From Novacetimonas cocois (GTDB lineage: Bacteria > Pseudomonadota > Alphaproteobacteria > Acetobacterales > Acetobacteraceae), in contig NZ_QEXL01000008.1 in assembly GCF_003311635.1 (NCBI RefSeq), positions 1 through 64,000 on the forward strand: a stretch of 64,000 nt of DNA, read 5' to 3'. Made by a program: the position numbers and the translations under genes. This document shows positions 54,748 through 63,260 of the stretch, one piece after another (the stretch's first letter is position 1; each line of letters opens with the position of its first letter). The notes beneath the pieces are model-generated. The model was not told the origin of the DNA and searched no databases. It worked only from the letters and a program-made list of their open reading frames with translations.

Positions 54748-55285
54748 CTCAGGACCTATTGATTTGAGGTGAGAAATCTGATTCAGGCTCTGTGAGGAGA
54801 CTGAAGATGAGTGATCTGTATTGGCTGACGGACGAGCAGATGGAGCGTCTTCGGCCTTTCTTTCCCAAGAGCCACGGCAGGCCTCGTGTTGATGACCGTC
54901 ACGTGCTGAGCGGCATCATCTTCGTTAATCGGAACGGTCTGCGCTGGCGCGATGCGCCCCGGGAATACGGTCCACACAAGACACTCTACAACCGCTGGAA
55001 GCGCTGGAGTGCGATGGGGATCTTCGCCCGGATGATGGACGGTCTGGCTGCCGGAAAGGCAGGGCCCCAGACCATCATGATTGATGCGACCTATCTCAAG
55101 GCACATCGTACGGCTTCGAGCCTGCGACTCAAAAAGGGGATCCAGGTCGCCTGATCGGTCGCACAAAAGGCGGTATGAATACGAAGCTGCATGCCATCAC
55201 CGATCAGAACGGATGGCCGCTGAGCTTCTTCATGACGGCGGGGCAGATCAGTGATTATACAGGTGCAGCAGCCCTTCACGATACG
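54748..55285 (+). mobile_element. Truncated IS5-family (IS427-like) element
   Basis: The left end begins near GGCTCAGGACC inside the integrase gene. The first frame (start near 54807) reads MSDLYWLTDEQMERLRPFFP, then GRPRVDDRHVLSGIIFVNRNGLRWRDAP and ends at 55154; the second frame continues LIGRTKGGMNTKLHAITDQNG and GQISDYTGAAALHDT to about 55279. The two frames join at a run CAAAAAGGGG (55129-55138), as in IS427-group elements that need a -1 shift. The DDE catalytic region is partly present (MIDATYLKAH) but the C-terminal third and the right end are missing. Confidence 0.8.
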
Positions 55286-55368
55286 AGATAGAAGTTCATT
55301 TCACGGCGTGCCTAGACCACCCTCATCATGTTATTTGCATGCGTAAATAGCGCCACAGGTTACAAAAT

Positions 55369-56070
55369 ATGAGCATCTCAACACCGATCGGTTTAAGGCT
55401 AAAAAATACCTTAGATGCGGAATACCAGCATATGCAAAATACCTGGTTCTTCAAATGGCAGCGCATAGGAGGCGCTACGCCTGTCGAAATTGAGGGATTT
55501 GATGGTAGAATGATCCGTTATGCAGGTGTCGAATTCAGGGGATCAGCGCAAACCGTTTATTGGAGCACTATTCAGCGTTACGCGAAGAAAAAGGTTCAAG
55601 AGCTATTTGATAACCTAGAGCAGCAATTAAAGCAGTATCCTGTCGAGGTCAGGGCGCAATCTATCTCTGAATCTGAGTCCCTTATTCGGCATTTTATAAA
55701 CAAAATTCGCAAAACTGCGATCGAAAATGACCGCATCCTGCGAGGAAATGGCCATCGGTTCCCCAGTCCTTGCGACAAAGGAAGTTGGGTAGGTGCTCAA
55801 GACCAAGACATTGAAAATAGATCGGCCCAAATACGTCATATATATTACGATATTGAAGTATCACGATTGGTAGAAAATATAAAATCCCATGTTGATTTTC
55901 TTCCTGCGAGACAAAGCGATCAGATACTTATTGCGGTAGGAGAAATGGAAAAAAATCCTTCAAAAATAAAAGAATTTCTGAAGTCCATTCAAACGATAGC
56001 CGAGGGCGCTGCAAGTAATGTGGTTGCCACCTACATACAAGAGTTTCTAAAGCCATTTTTAGGACCATAA
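55369..56070 (+). CDS. Unrecognised island cargo protein
   Basis: 233 residues. I do not recognise the family. Base composition is clearly more AT-rich than the flanking genes and codon use differs (many AAA, ATA and TTT codons), which points to recent transfer. The N-terminal 75 residues contain two aromatic-rich short strands (WFFKWQRIGG, MIRYAGVEFRGSAQTVYWSTIQRY). Residues 77-180 are mainly helical and charged (KKKVQELFDNLEQQLKQYPVEV). The C-terminus (IQTIAEGAASNVVATYIQEFLKPFLGP) is amphipathic or weakly hydrophobic. No signal peptide is seen, nor any catalytic motif known to me. It lies as the last gene of the island, after the broken integrase and IS. Cargo in this position is often defence or toxin-related, but that is only a possibility. 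Confidence 0.65.
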   Translation: MSISTPIGLRLKNTLDAEYQHMQNTWFFKWQRIGGATPVEIEGFDGRMIRYAGVEFRGSAQTVYWSTIQRYAKKKVQELFDNLEQQLKQYPVEVRAQSISESESLIRHFINKIRKTAIENDRILRGNGHRFPSPCDKGSWVGAQDQDIENRSAQIRHIYYDIEVSRLVENIKSHVDFLPARQSDQILIAVGEMEKNPSKIKEFLKSIQTIAEGAASNVVATYIQEFLKPFLGP

Positions 56071-56090
56071 TAACCATTCGTTTAACGATG

Positions 56091-56105
56091 GGTACCAAGA
56101 CGGGT
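56091..56105 (+). repeat. Right arm-like direct repeat of the island
   Basis: GGTACCAAGACGGGT, one base different from 54469-54483, 20 bases after the cargo gene and 61 bases before the right GAAATTG. Confidence 0.6.
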
Positions 56106-56166
56106 CTATTATGCTAAACTACCAAAAATTTTTGTAAAACGGCCATTTTTAGAATAAGAATGAGGA

Positions 56167-56173
56167 GAAATTG
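56167..56173 (+). repeat. Right 7-bp direct repeat (GAAATTG) at the island boundary
   Basis: Identical to 54337-54343. Together they bracket the island and mark the exact break in the receptor gene. Confidence 0.75.
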
Positions 56174-56782
56174 GAATCCATCATTGCATGCAGGTATTGT
56201 GCGGAGACATATGGACTGAAGTAATGCCAGGGGCGCAGCCCGAATTCCGCCTGCACGCCACGTGACGTCTTGCCCCCGTAATGCAGGACGCGGGGCAGGA
56301 ACAGGCTGCTAGGCTGGGGCGAGGTATATACCTGATTGTTGGTAATGTTATAGTTGAAAAGTGCGACAGAGAAATTGAACAGGCCATAGTGCCGGTATCC
56401 TATTTCCTCCTCGATCGAATACTCGCCCTTAAGTTTTGTGTAGCTGGTAAGCGGAAACGGCGCGATTGGCTGAAAGAACTGACCATATGCCTGTACGGAG
56501 GCAGGGGCGCGGAACGCCGTCGTTCCGTTGACATAGATCTGCTCATGCGGCGTCAGCTTATAGGAAATGGACACCTGCGGCAGCGGCTGTGAATATGTCC
56601 CGGTTCCATAATGGACGGCGCCGGGCGTATTGTTGCCCTGATCGCGGGAGATCATGAGGTATTTGATCCTCGCCAATCGTCAGGCGGTCGTAAAGGAAAT
56701 GCATTTCATCGGTCAGGTACAGGCTGTTCATTTGTTGCTGGAAATGCTGATCGACCTCCTCATGCCGGGAACCATTAGTCAT
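56167..56782 (-). pseudogene. TonB receptor relic, central fragment, frameshifted
   Basis: Two overlapping minus frames together read NGSRHEEVDQHFQQQ and DEMHFLYDRLTIG (56782 down to about 56665), then IKYLMISRDQGNN, SQPLPQVSISYKLTPHEQIYV, RGVQAEFGLRPWHYFSPYVS and HAMMDSNF (to 56167). They align with FAVDDKMSFFHDRLTIDGG, PAPQVLISYRFNPRHQIYV and WHHLSFYASGQYMHTRNGNN of the receptor at 20274. The join between the frames near 56664-56676 is a one- or two-base frameshift. The N-terminal plug region is absent; AT-rich repeat sequence begins beyond 56782. It continues at 54343 across the island. Confidence 0.85.
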
Positions 56783-56790
56783 AGAGATTT

Positions 56791-56860
56791 TTCAAAAATA
56801 CTTAAGAATACGTAGAATTTTTGAAAAATGTATCACTCAAAAACATTTTGATCATTTATC
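56791..56860 (-). repeat. Diverged dispersed repeat, copy H
   Basis: AT-rich version: GTAGAATTTTTGAAAAATG followed by CACTCAAAAACATTTTGATC, which matches base by base the end of copy E (GAAGATTTTTGAAAAAAGC, CACCAAAAACTTCTTGATA) with several changes. It starts just beyond the truncated 5' end of the receptor relic. Confidence 0.55.
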
Positions 56861-57442
56861 AATAAGCTGTTTTCAAGCGGTCTTTTAAACGTCCTGATCG
56901 ACGGTTTATAAGAAATCGTATTGATGAGGCGCTGGCGTTCGACCTGCATGCTGTCTTGTTCATGGCTTCCAATCGCGGAAGCAAACCACGACCGTCATCC
57001 CGACAATGCTGCCCACGATGGGGCAATGACTGCAGATGGCTATGGATCTGCCTTGGCTGCAGCTGTTTACGCGTGCCATTCAGCCCGGGGGATCGTGCCG
57101 AGGCCGGATATCGTGTCGCTGCCATTTCCTGAAGCATCATGGATGGTCAGCTTGCGGTGATCGGGGGCATGAGGTTTGGCGGAGCCGATTTTCAGATCCT
57201 GTGGATGGGGATATGCGGCCATCATGGCGTGACAATCCGCATGATTTGTTCAGGAACCGGAAATCCCATGGAAATCAGCATCATGCTCATCAATCCAGCC
57301 TCATGCAGGACCATAAATAACTATATAAAATAGTTATAAATAAAAAATATCACAAACATGTTGAGAAAATTATTTACCTTTCAAAAATGATAAAATAAAG
57401 GACTCTCAAAAGCACACTCATTCACGAGGAAAGGAGAGGCGC
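56861..57442. other. Intergenic region upstream of the SsuC-like gene
   Basis: About 580 bases. The first 450 bases hold overlapping small open frames without family features; the last 130 bases are very AT-rich and include the palindrome at 57317, a probable promoter/operator region for the transporter genes. Confidence 0.5.
57317..57337. promoter_or_regulatory. Operator-like palindrome upstream of the ABC transporter genes
   Basis: ATAACTAT (57317-57324) and ATAGTTAT (57330-57337), perfect arms with five bases between, about 105 bases before the SsuC start, in AT-rich DNA. A LysR-type or other dimeric regulator could bind here. Confidence 0.45.
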
Positions 57443-58282
57443 ATGTCAGGATCTCTCGTTCGGACCACATTCGCGGTAGCGGCCAGGGGAGGCGTGCGTT
57501 CCCTGTGGCGTATCAGGCCGGGTGTCCTGACGCGCTATGCATCTCCTTTCGTGCTTGTGCTCCTCTGGCAGGCGGCCTGTTCAGCAGGATTGCTGTCCTC
57601 GCGCCTGATGGCGTCTCCGGCCCAGATCATGGCAACGGGCTGGTCCCTGACGCGGGATGGCACGCTGCAGACCAATCTTGCAGTGTCGCTGATGCGGGCC
57701 GGGTGCGGACTTGCGATCGGGGTTTTCGCCGGGGTCAGCCTGGGGCTGGTGGCCGGACTGTCTCGCGTGGGGGAGGATATCGTGGATGCCCCCATGCAGA
57801 TCCTGCGTACTCTGCCGACGCTGGCGCTGGTGCCGCTTTTCATCCTTTGGTTTGGAATCGGGGAACCCCCAAAGGTCGCCCTTGTGGCGCTGGGGTCGAG
57901 TTTTCCCATCTATCTTAACCTTTACAAGGGGATCCGTTCCATAGATCCCAGGCTTCTGGAAATGGTGCGTACCCTTGGCCTTTCGCGGGGACAGACAATC
58001 CGTGACGTCATCCTTCCCGGGGCCCTGCCGGATCTGCTGGTGGGGTTGCGGTTTGCCGTGGGGATTTCGTGGCTGATGCTTGTGGTGGCGGAACAGATCA
58101 ACGCCGAAAGCGGGATCGGCCACATGATGATGGATGCGGAGGACTTTCTCCGCACCGATATCATTCTTCTCGGGCTGGTGATCTATGGCCTGCTCGGCCT
58201 TGTCTCTGACCAGATCGTGCGCTTTCTGGAAAGCATGCTACTGGTCTGGCGCCCGTCCCATCGTGTTGCGAGGGCAGGATGA
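57443..58282 (+). CDS. ABC transporter permease, SsuC/TauC-like
   Basis: 279 residues. GAAAGGAGAGG lies seven bases before ATG 57443. Hydrophobic segments include SPFVLVLLWQAACSAGLL, GLAIGVFAGVSLGLVAG, LALVPLFILWFGIGEPPKVALVALGSSFPIYLNLYKG and ISWLMLVVAEQINAESGIGHMM, the permease family for aliphatic sulfonates, taurine, nitrate and aromatic sulfonates. The EAA-like loop (LGLSRGQTIRDVILPGALPDLLVGL) contacts the ATPase. The stop overlaps the ATPase start (ATGA). With the SsuB and SsuA genes it forms an uptake system; gene order has a TonB receptor inserted before the binding protein. Confidence 0.9.
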   Translation: MSGSLVRTTFAVAARGGVRSLWRIRPGVLTRYASPFVLVLLWQAACSAGLLSSRLMASPAQIMATGWSLTRDGTLQTNLAVSLMRAGCGLAIGVFAGVSLGLVAGLSRVGEDIVDAPMQILRTLPTLALVPLFILWFGIGEPPKVALVALGSSFPIYLNLYKGIRSIDPRLLEMVRTLGLSRGQTIRDVILPGALPDLLVGLRFAVGISWLMLVVAEQINAESGIGHMMMDAEDFLRTDIILLGLVIYGLLGLVSDQIVRFLESMLLVWRPSHRVARAG

Positions 58283-59029
58283 ACAGGATTACGCAGGAGG
58301 TGAGGGGGGCAAGGCTTCCATCACGCAATGAGGCCGCCGTTATTGTCCAGGGCCTGACCCGCAGGTTCGGGGGCGGGCCTGCCGTGCTCGAACATCTTGA
58401 TCTTGCCATTGCGCCGGGGGAATTCGTGGCGTTGCTGGGGCATAGCGGATCTGGAAAATCGACCCTGCTGCGCACGCTGGCGGGGCTGGATCCGGTAGTC
58501 GAAGGGTCCGTCAGCCGCCCGGCCGAAGTCTCCGTCGTGTTTCAGGAAAGCCGTCTGCTGCCGTGGAAACGGGTCTGGCAGAATATCGTCCTTGGTCAGG
58601 CCGGGGCGAATGGGCGTGAACGTGCCGTGGCCGTGCTGCAGGAAGTGGGGCTTGGGCACCGGGTTGACGCGTGGCCGCTGACCCTTTCGGGGGGGGGAGG
58701 CGCAGCGGGCGGCTTTGGCCCGTGCATTGGTTCGTGAACCCGCGTTCCTGATGCTGGATGAACCTTTTGCCGCGCTGGATGCATTGACCCGACTGAAAAT
58801 GCAGCGATTGGTATCGGATTTATGGGGCCGTCACCGTTGTTCCGTGCTGCTGGTGACGCATGATGTTGACGAAGCCCTGCTGCTGGCGGACCGTGCGGTG
58901 GTTCTGGAACGGGGACGTATCCGTATGGATCTGCCCATCCCGATGGAGCGCCCCCGTCGTCATGCCGATCCCCGGTTCGAGCATTTGCGGACCGTTCTGC
59001 TGGGTGCGCTGGGCGTACATGATGACTGA
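58279..59029 (+). pseudogene. ABC transporter ATPase, SsuB-like, frameshifted in a G tract
   Basis: Begins MNRITQEVRGARLPSRNEAA; Walker A GHSGSGKST, Q-loop VVFQESRLLPW, then the frame breaks at LTLSGG. A run of nine G (58689-58697) shifts reading so that the signature LSGGEAQRAALARAL is lost and the frame stops at 58737. The other frame resumes QRAALARALVREPAFLMLDEPFAALDALTRLKMQRL (Walker B LMLDEP) and VLLVTHDVDEALLLADRA, to 59029. Eight G would restore a normal 249-residue protein. Either the gene is phase-variable or inactive, or the count is a sequencing error. Without it the SsuC permease would lack its own ATPase. Confidence 0.9.
58689..58697 (+). repeat. Nine-G homopolymer inside the ATPase gene
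   Basis: Nine G follow TTTC and precede AGGCGCAGCGG. An eight-G version gives an intact signature motif. This length is in the range where slipped-strand changes are common. Confidence 0.85.
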
Positions 59030-59510
59030 TATGGATTTACGGGAAAATCGAAGCCTGTCCGGTATGCGGACCAACCGGCCGAAGCCAGCGATATAGCACG
59101 TCCGGTTGGTGAAGAATGCGGGACGTTGCGTAATTCGCAGCGGGCTGGGCGCAGGGATGAAGCGGGCAAGGGCTATGCCGCTTATCTTCATGGCCGGATA
59201 TTGACGATATATCCCGAAGATATAGACGCTTTTGCAGCATATCTGCCCTTTGGAGGTATCTTGGTGAATTGCCGCCTTACCTCATGAAAAGTCATGTCAT
59301 GAGGTGAGCAGGAGGTATCCTCTGCCATCCGGAAAATTGTCCGATCGTCTGTAAAAACAGGGGGGTGGCGTGTTTTTGTATGCTCATTCAACTAAGTAAA
59401 ATAGTTTAAAATAATTTCCACAAATAATAATTGACTACGCTTGGCGTGAATATATCATTGCAAATGTTGTTATATAATTATACGTCATAATGTAGTTATT
59501 TGGGGGCGGT
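59030..59510. other. Intergenic region upstream of a TonB receptor
   Basis: About 480 bases with no convincing gene. It contains an 8-bp palindrome (ACCTCATG/CATGAGGT, 59279-59305, 11-base spacer). The last 120 bases are AT-rich. Confidence 0.5.
59431..59458 (+). promoter_or_regulatory. Candidate sigma-70 promoter of the TonB receptor gene
   Basis: TTGACT (59431-59436) and TATCAT (59453-59458) with a 16-base spacer, about 50 bases before ATG 59511. The fit is good for the -35 and moderate for the -10 element. Confidence 0.4.
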
Positions 59511-62045
59511 ATGAGTAGCTCAAAAGCTCGATCGTTGCGACTTCACGCTGGGCTTTCGTCCAGGGAATCTCTGAATCGAGGCCTGCTTTTCTGCTGCGTT
59601 CTGACCGCCACCTTCTCATCTCAGGAAGGAAAGGCCGCAGCCACGCAGGGAAATTCGTCTCTTCCCTTTAAAAATGGCCACGCGCGCGTGGCTTCGCCTG
59701 CTCATGCACAAACGGTGAAACCTGCGGCCAAAGGGGGGACGTCTCCTATCAGCCAGCCTGAAATCCTGCATGTGCGGGCCAGCGCTTCGTCGGCACGGCG
59801 TCAGCTTCTTGCGCGGCAGAACGACCCTGTGGCCGTGACGACGATTACGGAAAAGGACCTTCAGACCCACCAGATCACCAATATCCAGCAGGCAACGAAA
59901 TTGCTGCCTGCGGTTTCCCTGCAGATCACAAATCCACGCAATACCGCCATTAATGTACGTGGATTGGGAAATTTCAGTTCAAGTGCCCAGGACGGGCTGG
60001 AAAATGGCACCGCTGTTTATATCGACGGTGTCTATCAGGCACGTCCCGGGGCCGTGCTGGGCGATGTCAGCGACCTGATGGGGATAGAGGTTCTCAAGGG
60101 GCCTCAGGCGACGCGGGGCGGCGTGGATAATGATGGCGGTACCATCAACATATCCACGCTGGCACCGTCCTTCAGGCGGCAGTATTCGGTGATCGGGGAT
60201 TACGGTAGCTATAACACCGCAAATATCCGCCTGAGGGCGACCGGCCCCATCGGGAATAGTGATAAGGTAGCGTTCAGCCTGTCGGGATTTTCCATAAACC
60301 GCGACGGGTATGTAAAGAACGTAACAACCGACCGTTATTATCAGGATTATCATGATCTGGGCGTAAAGGCGCAGATCCTGGCAAAGCCGACGGACCGGCT
60401 GACGATACGCCTGATCACGGATTATTCGCACCTCAGGGAAAGCTGCTGCGTTACACCCATGTCCACCGCGCTGACGCATTATGCGGACGGGGCGGTCATT
60501 GCAGGAAATTACTGGGAACGGGCTGCATATGCGGGCGCGGAACCCCTGCCCGCGCATGGGGTGCGTGACATGCTGATCAGCGCCCCATCCACCGGCAGCC
60601 AGGCAGTCGATCAGGAAACGTATGGGGTTTCTCTGAATGTTGGCTACCAGTTTGCCAATCAGTGGAAGCTGGAAAATATTGCGTCATGGCATACATGGTT
60701 CTGGTATCCCCATAACGGTTTTTCGGGCGGTCTTGGTACCATACCCGGCCTGCGGACATTATCGGCGGGCAACAATCAGGTTTATGAACAGCACGCGACC
60801 GAAGAACTAAAGATTTCCTCGCCCACGGGACGGAGGTTCCAGTTTTCTGGTGGAATTTTCTATATGTATGAGGAGGTGCCGGATTATTCCTACTGGTCCA
60901 TAACGGATCAGGGCGCGAAATATTATGGTTATGGATACACTCCGGCGGTCTATAACGCCGGGTTGAACGGGGCGACATTCTCATCCCATGACAATCCGAT
61001 CACCAACGAAGTGGCTGGGTATGTCCGAGCCAGCTATGCGATTACATCCCGGATTTCGCTTGAAGGCGGCTTCAGATACTCCTTCGTGACAAAATCCGGA
61101 AGTTATGCGTCAAAGATCGTGGGGTCCCAGTATCCCGCGTTGGCTGCTGCCGTTCTGGGACAGGAAGTTTCCTATCATGCGTTTCATCGTGAACATGAAC
61201 CCAGCGGGAATCTAAGCCTTCTGTACCGGGCGGGTGCCGATCATCTTCTTTACGCAACCTACAGTCGCGGCGTACGAAATGGCGGGATTAATCTTGTAAG
61301 CCTGAATATTTCACAAGGCGCAAATCCCAGCGTCAAGCCCGAGATCGATGACATGTTCGAATTCGGTTCGAAGAATTCGTTCCTGAACAAAAGAATTCTG
61401 GTCAATATGGCGGCATTTTGGAATAATGTTCATGATTACATTACAAGTGCGTCCTATTATACCTCGACAGGAACCACGATTTCCTACCTGACCAATGCAA
61501 AGCATGTGGTGTCGCGTGGACTGGAACTGGATACCAGGGGCGTCATAATCCCGGGGCTTGAGGGACGGGTATCGGCCTCTTATACCGATGCGTTCTATGC
61601 CTCATTCAATAATGCAACGCATCCACTGGAATCTTCGAACATCAAGGGACTTTACAGCCTGACAGGAAACCAGATTCCCCTGAATTCGAAATGGAATCTT
61701 TCGGCGGGTCTGGAATATACCGTGCCCGTCAGGGATATGAGTCCGTCGGCACGTGGTTTCTGGAGCCACCTTCTGTTTTATGTAGGCGCTGATTATACAT
61801 ATCGCTCTGGTTATTATGCCGATGCATCGGAATCCCGCTACACGCGCATTCAGCCCTATGGCCTTCTGGATGGTCATATTGGCATTCGTCCGGAAAGCGG
61901 GAAATGGGATCTCAGCTTCTGGGGACATAACATGCTGGACAAACGGTATTTCGTAACCATGACACCTTTGGCAACCGGGGCGGTCTTTTATGGACAACTG
62001 GGCGATCCGGCAATGTTCGGTGGCGAATTCAGCTACAAGCTGTAG
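59511..62045 (+). CDS. TonB-dependent outer-membrane receptor
   Basis: 844 residues. ATG 59511 follows GGGGGCGGT. The signal peptide lies within residues 20-45 (RGLLFCCVLTATFSSQEGKA). The plug has AVTTITEKDLQTHQITNIQQATKLLPAVSLQITNPRNTAINVRGLGNF and VYIDGVYQARPGAVLGDVSDLMGIEVLKGPQATRGGVDNDGGTINIST; the LKGPQATRGG replaces the more common LRGPQSTLYG. The barrel ends FYGQLGDPAMFGGEFSYKL. Between an SsuC/SsuB pair and an SsuA-like binding protein, it may import a sulfonate or sulfate ester through the outer membrane; that is inference from context. Confidence 0.92.
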   Translation: MSSSKARSLRLHAGLSSRESLNRGLLFCCVLTATFSSQEGKAAATQGNSSLPFKNGHARVASPAHAQTVKPAAKGGTSPISQPEILHVRASASSARRQLLARQNDPVAVTTITEKDLQTHQITNIQQATKLLPAVSLQITNPRNTAINVRGLGNFSSSAQDGLENGTAVYIDGVYQARPGAVLGDVSDLMGIEVLKGPQATRGGVDNDGGTINISTLAPSFRRQYSVIGDYGSYNTANIRLRATGPIGNSDKVAFSLSGFSINRDGYVKNVTTDRYYQDYHDLGVKAQILAKPTDRLTIRLITDYSHLRESCCVTPMSTALTHYADGAVIAGNYWERAAYAGAEPLPAHGVRDMLISAPSTGSQAVDQETYGVSLNVGYQFANQWKLENIASWHTWFWYPHNGFSGGLGTIPGLRTLSAGNNQVYEQHATEELKISSPTGRRFQFSGGIFYMYEEVPDYSYWSITDQGAKYYGYGYTPAVYNAGLNGATFSSHDNPITNEVAGYVRASYAITSRISLEGGFRYSFVTKSGSYASKIVGSQYPALAAAVLGQEVSYHAFHREHEPSGNLSLLYRAGADHLLYATYSRGVRNGGINLVSLNISQGANPSVKPEIDDMFEFGSKNSFLNKRILVNMAAFWNNVHDYITSASYYTSTGTTISYLTNAKHVVSRGLELDTRGVIIPGLEGRVSASYTDAFYASFNNATHPLESSNIKGLYSLTGNQIPLNSKWNLSAGLEYTVPVRDMSPSARGFWSHLLFYVGADYTYRSGYYADASESRYTRIQPYGLLDGHIGIRPESGKWDLSFWGHNMLDKRYFVTMTPLATGAVFYGQLGDPAMFGGEFSYKL

Positions 62046-62291
62046 GGATTGCGGACAAAATGGACGCATCATTAATCTGTCTACGGAAATGGCATGTAAT
62101 GGAACCATTATGATCCTGTCGTGGGAAAATAAGATATGGTTTGAAAATTATCCGCGGATTCCATCTTCTTTCAAGATCGGCATCCGGAAATTTTATTAAA
62201 GGGTAATTTTTTAAACAGGCCTGAAGGAAATTGGGCGTTTGCGTCTGCATTGGAAAAAACAAGCAGCCGCCCTGAAAAAAGGAGACATGAA

Positions 62292-63242
62292 TTGCTTTCA
62301 AGACGCGCTCTCGGAAGGCTGGCACTTTCGCAAGGTCTGGTCACGCTGCTTGGCAGCAAGGCGTTTGCCCAGCAGAATAGTGTCAGGATCGGTTATCAGA
62401 AATATGGCACGCTCGTTCTTCTGAAGGAAAAAGGGTTTCTGGACGAAGCCTTGCGACCCAAGGGAATATCGGTGCAATGGGCACAGTTTCCGGCAGGACC
62501 GCCATTGCTGCAGGCTATGATCGCCGGGGCGCTCGATTTCGGTACGACAGGGGATCTGCCCCCGGTGTTTGCGCAGGCAAGCGCCCCGGATGCCCTGATC
62601 TATGCGGGGAACGAAAATCCGACTGGCTCCAGCGAAGCGATCATCGTGCCGCAGGACAGTCCGATCCGAACCGTCAGCGACCTGCGCGGCAAACGTGTCG
62701 CAGTGACCCGGGGGTCGGATGCCAACTGGCTTCTTCTTGCATCACTGAGGCTCAATGGCCTGAGCCTGCATGATATCAAGGTCTCCTATCTGCTGCCTGC
62801 TGCGGCGCGTCCGGCGTTTGAGGCGGGACAGGTTGATGCATGGTCGATATGGGACCCTTATCTGTCGGGGGCGTTATCGAGTGCCGGGGGACGTGTCCGC
62901 GTGCTGGCCACAGGGGATGAGGTAGGGGGCGGAACTCCTTTCTATCTCGCGCGCAAGGGATTCTTTACCGAAAATCGTGACCTGCTGCGCGATATCATTG
63001 CTGCCGTGGAAAAGTGCGATGCATGGGCGCAGGAAAACAGGCCAGAAGTCGCAGCCATGCTTGCCCGCAGCACGGGGCTGGAACTTGGGGTGGTGGAACA
63101 GTCGGTGGCAAAAATCCATTTTGGATTTCACCATATTAAGCCACAGGTCATAGCCAGCCAGCAGCATATCGCCGATACGTTTGTGGCGGCTGGCCTTCTT
63201 CCATCAGCGCCGAGGATAAGTGAAGCAGCCCCCGATATATGA
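62292..63242 (+). CDS. ABC transporter substrate-binding protein, SsuA-like
   Basis: 316 residues. The chosen start is TTG 62292: GGAG lies seven bases upstream and it opens a twin-arginine-like signal (LLSRRALGRLALSQGLVTLLGSKAFAQ). An ATG at 62287 is out of frame; a lost base there would equally explain the sequence, so the start is uncertain. The mature part has the SsuA fold: VRIGYQKYGTLVLLKEKGFLDEALRPKGISVQWAQF, LLQAMIAGALDFGTTGDLPPVFAQA, LRGKRVAVTRGSDANWLLLASLRLNGL and VDAWSIWDPYLSGALSS. It would deliver an aliphatic sulfonate or similar compound to the SsuC permease encoded upstream of the TonB receptor. Confidence 0.88.
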   Translation: MLSRRALGRLALSQGLVTLLGSKAFAQQNSVRIGYQKYGTLVLLKEKGFLDEALRPKGISVQWAQFPAGPPLLQAMIAGALDFGTTGDLPPVFAQASAPDALIYAGNENPTGSSEAIIVPQDSPIRTVSDLRGKRVAVTRGSDANWLLLASLRLNGLSLHDIKVSYLLPAAARPAFEAGQVDAWSIWDPYLSGALSSAGGRVRVLATGDEVGGGTPFYLARKGFFTENRDLLRDIIAAVEKCDAWAQENRPEVAAMLARSTGLELGVVEQSVAKIHFGFHHIKPQVIASQQHIADTFVAAGLLPSAPRISEAAPDI

Positions 63243-63260
63243 GGGATGGCCTGAAAATGA

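Larger units (their letters stand above)
54344..56166. mobile_element. Integrase/IS island inserted in a receptor gene (about 1.8 kb)
   Basis: A stretch whose outer boundaries are the two GAAATTG repeats. In order it holds about 125 bases without a gene, a tyrosine-integrase fragment, a truncated IS5-family transposase, and a low-GC gene of unknown function. A 15-bp near-repeat (54469 and 56091) resembles integrase arm sites. The integrase gene is broken, so the island is probably immobile now. Confidence 0.7.

Noticed and set aside
54837-55154. Treating the IS5 first frame as an intact transposase
   Set aside because: The second frame continues the same protein family and the C-terminal third is missing.
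56921-57320. Overlapping small frames before the SsuC gene
   Set aside because: No family features; probably decayed DNA or chance.
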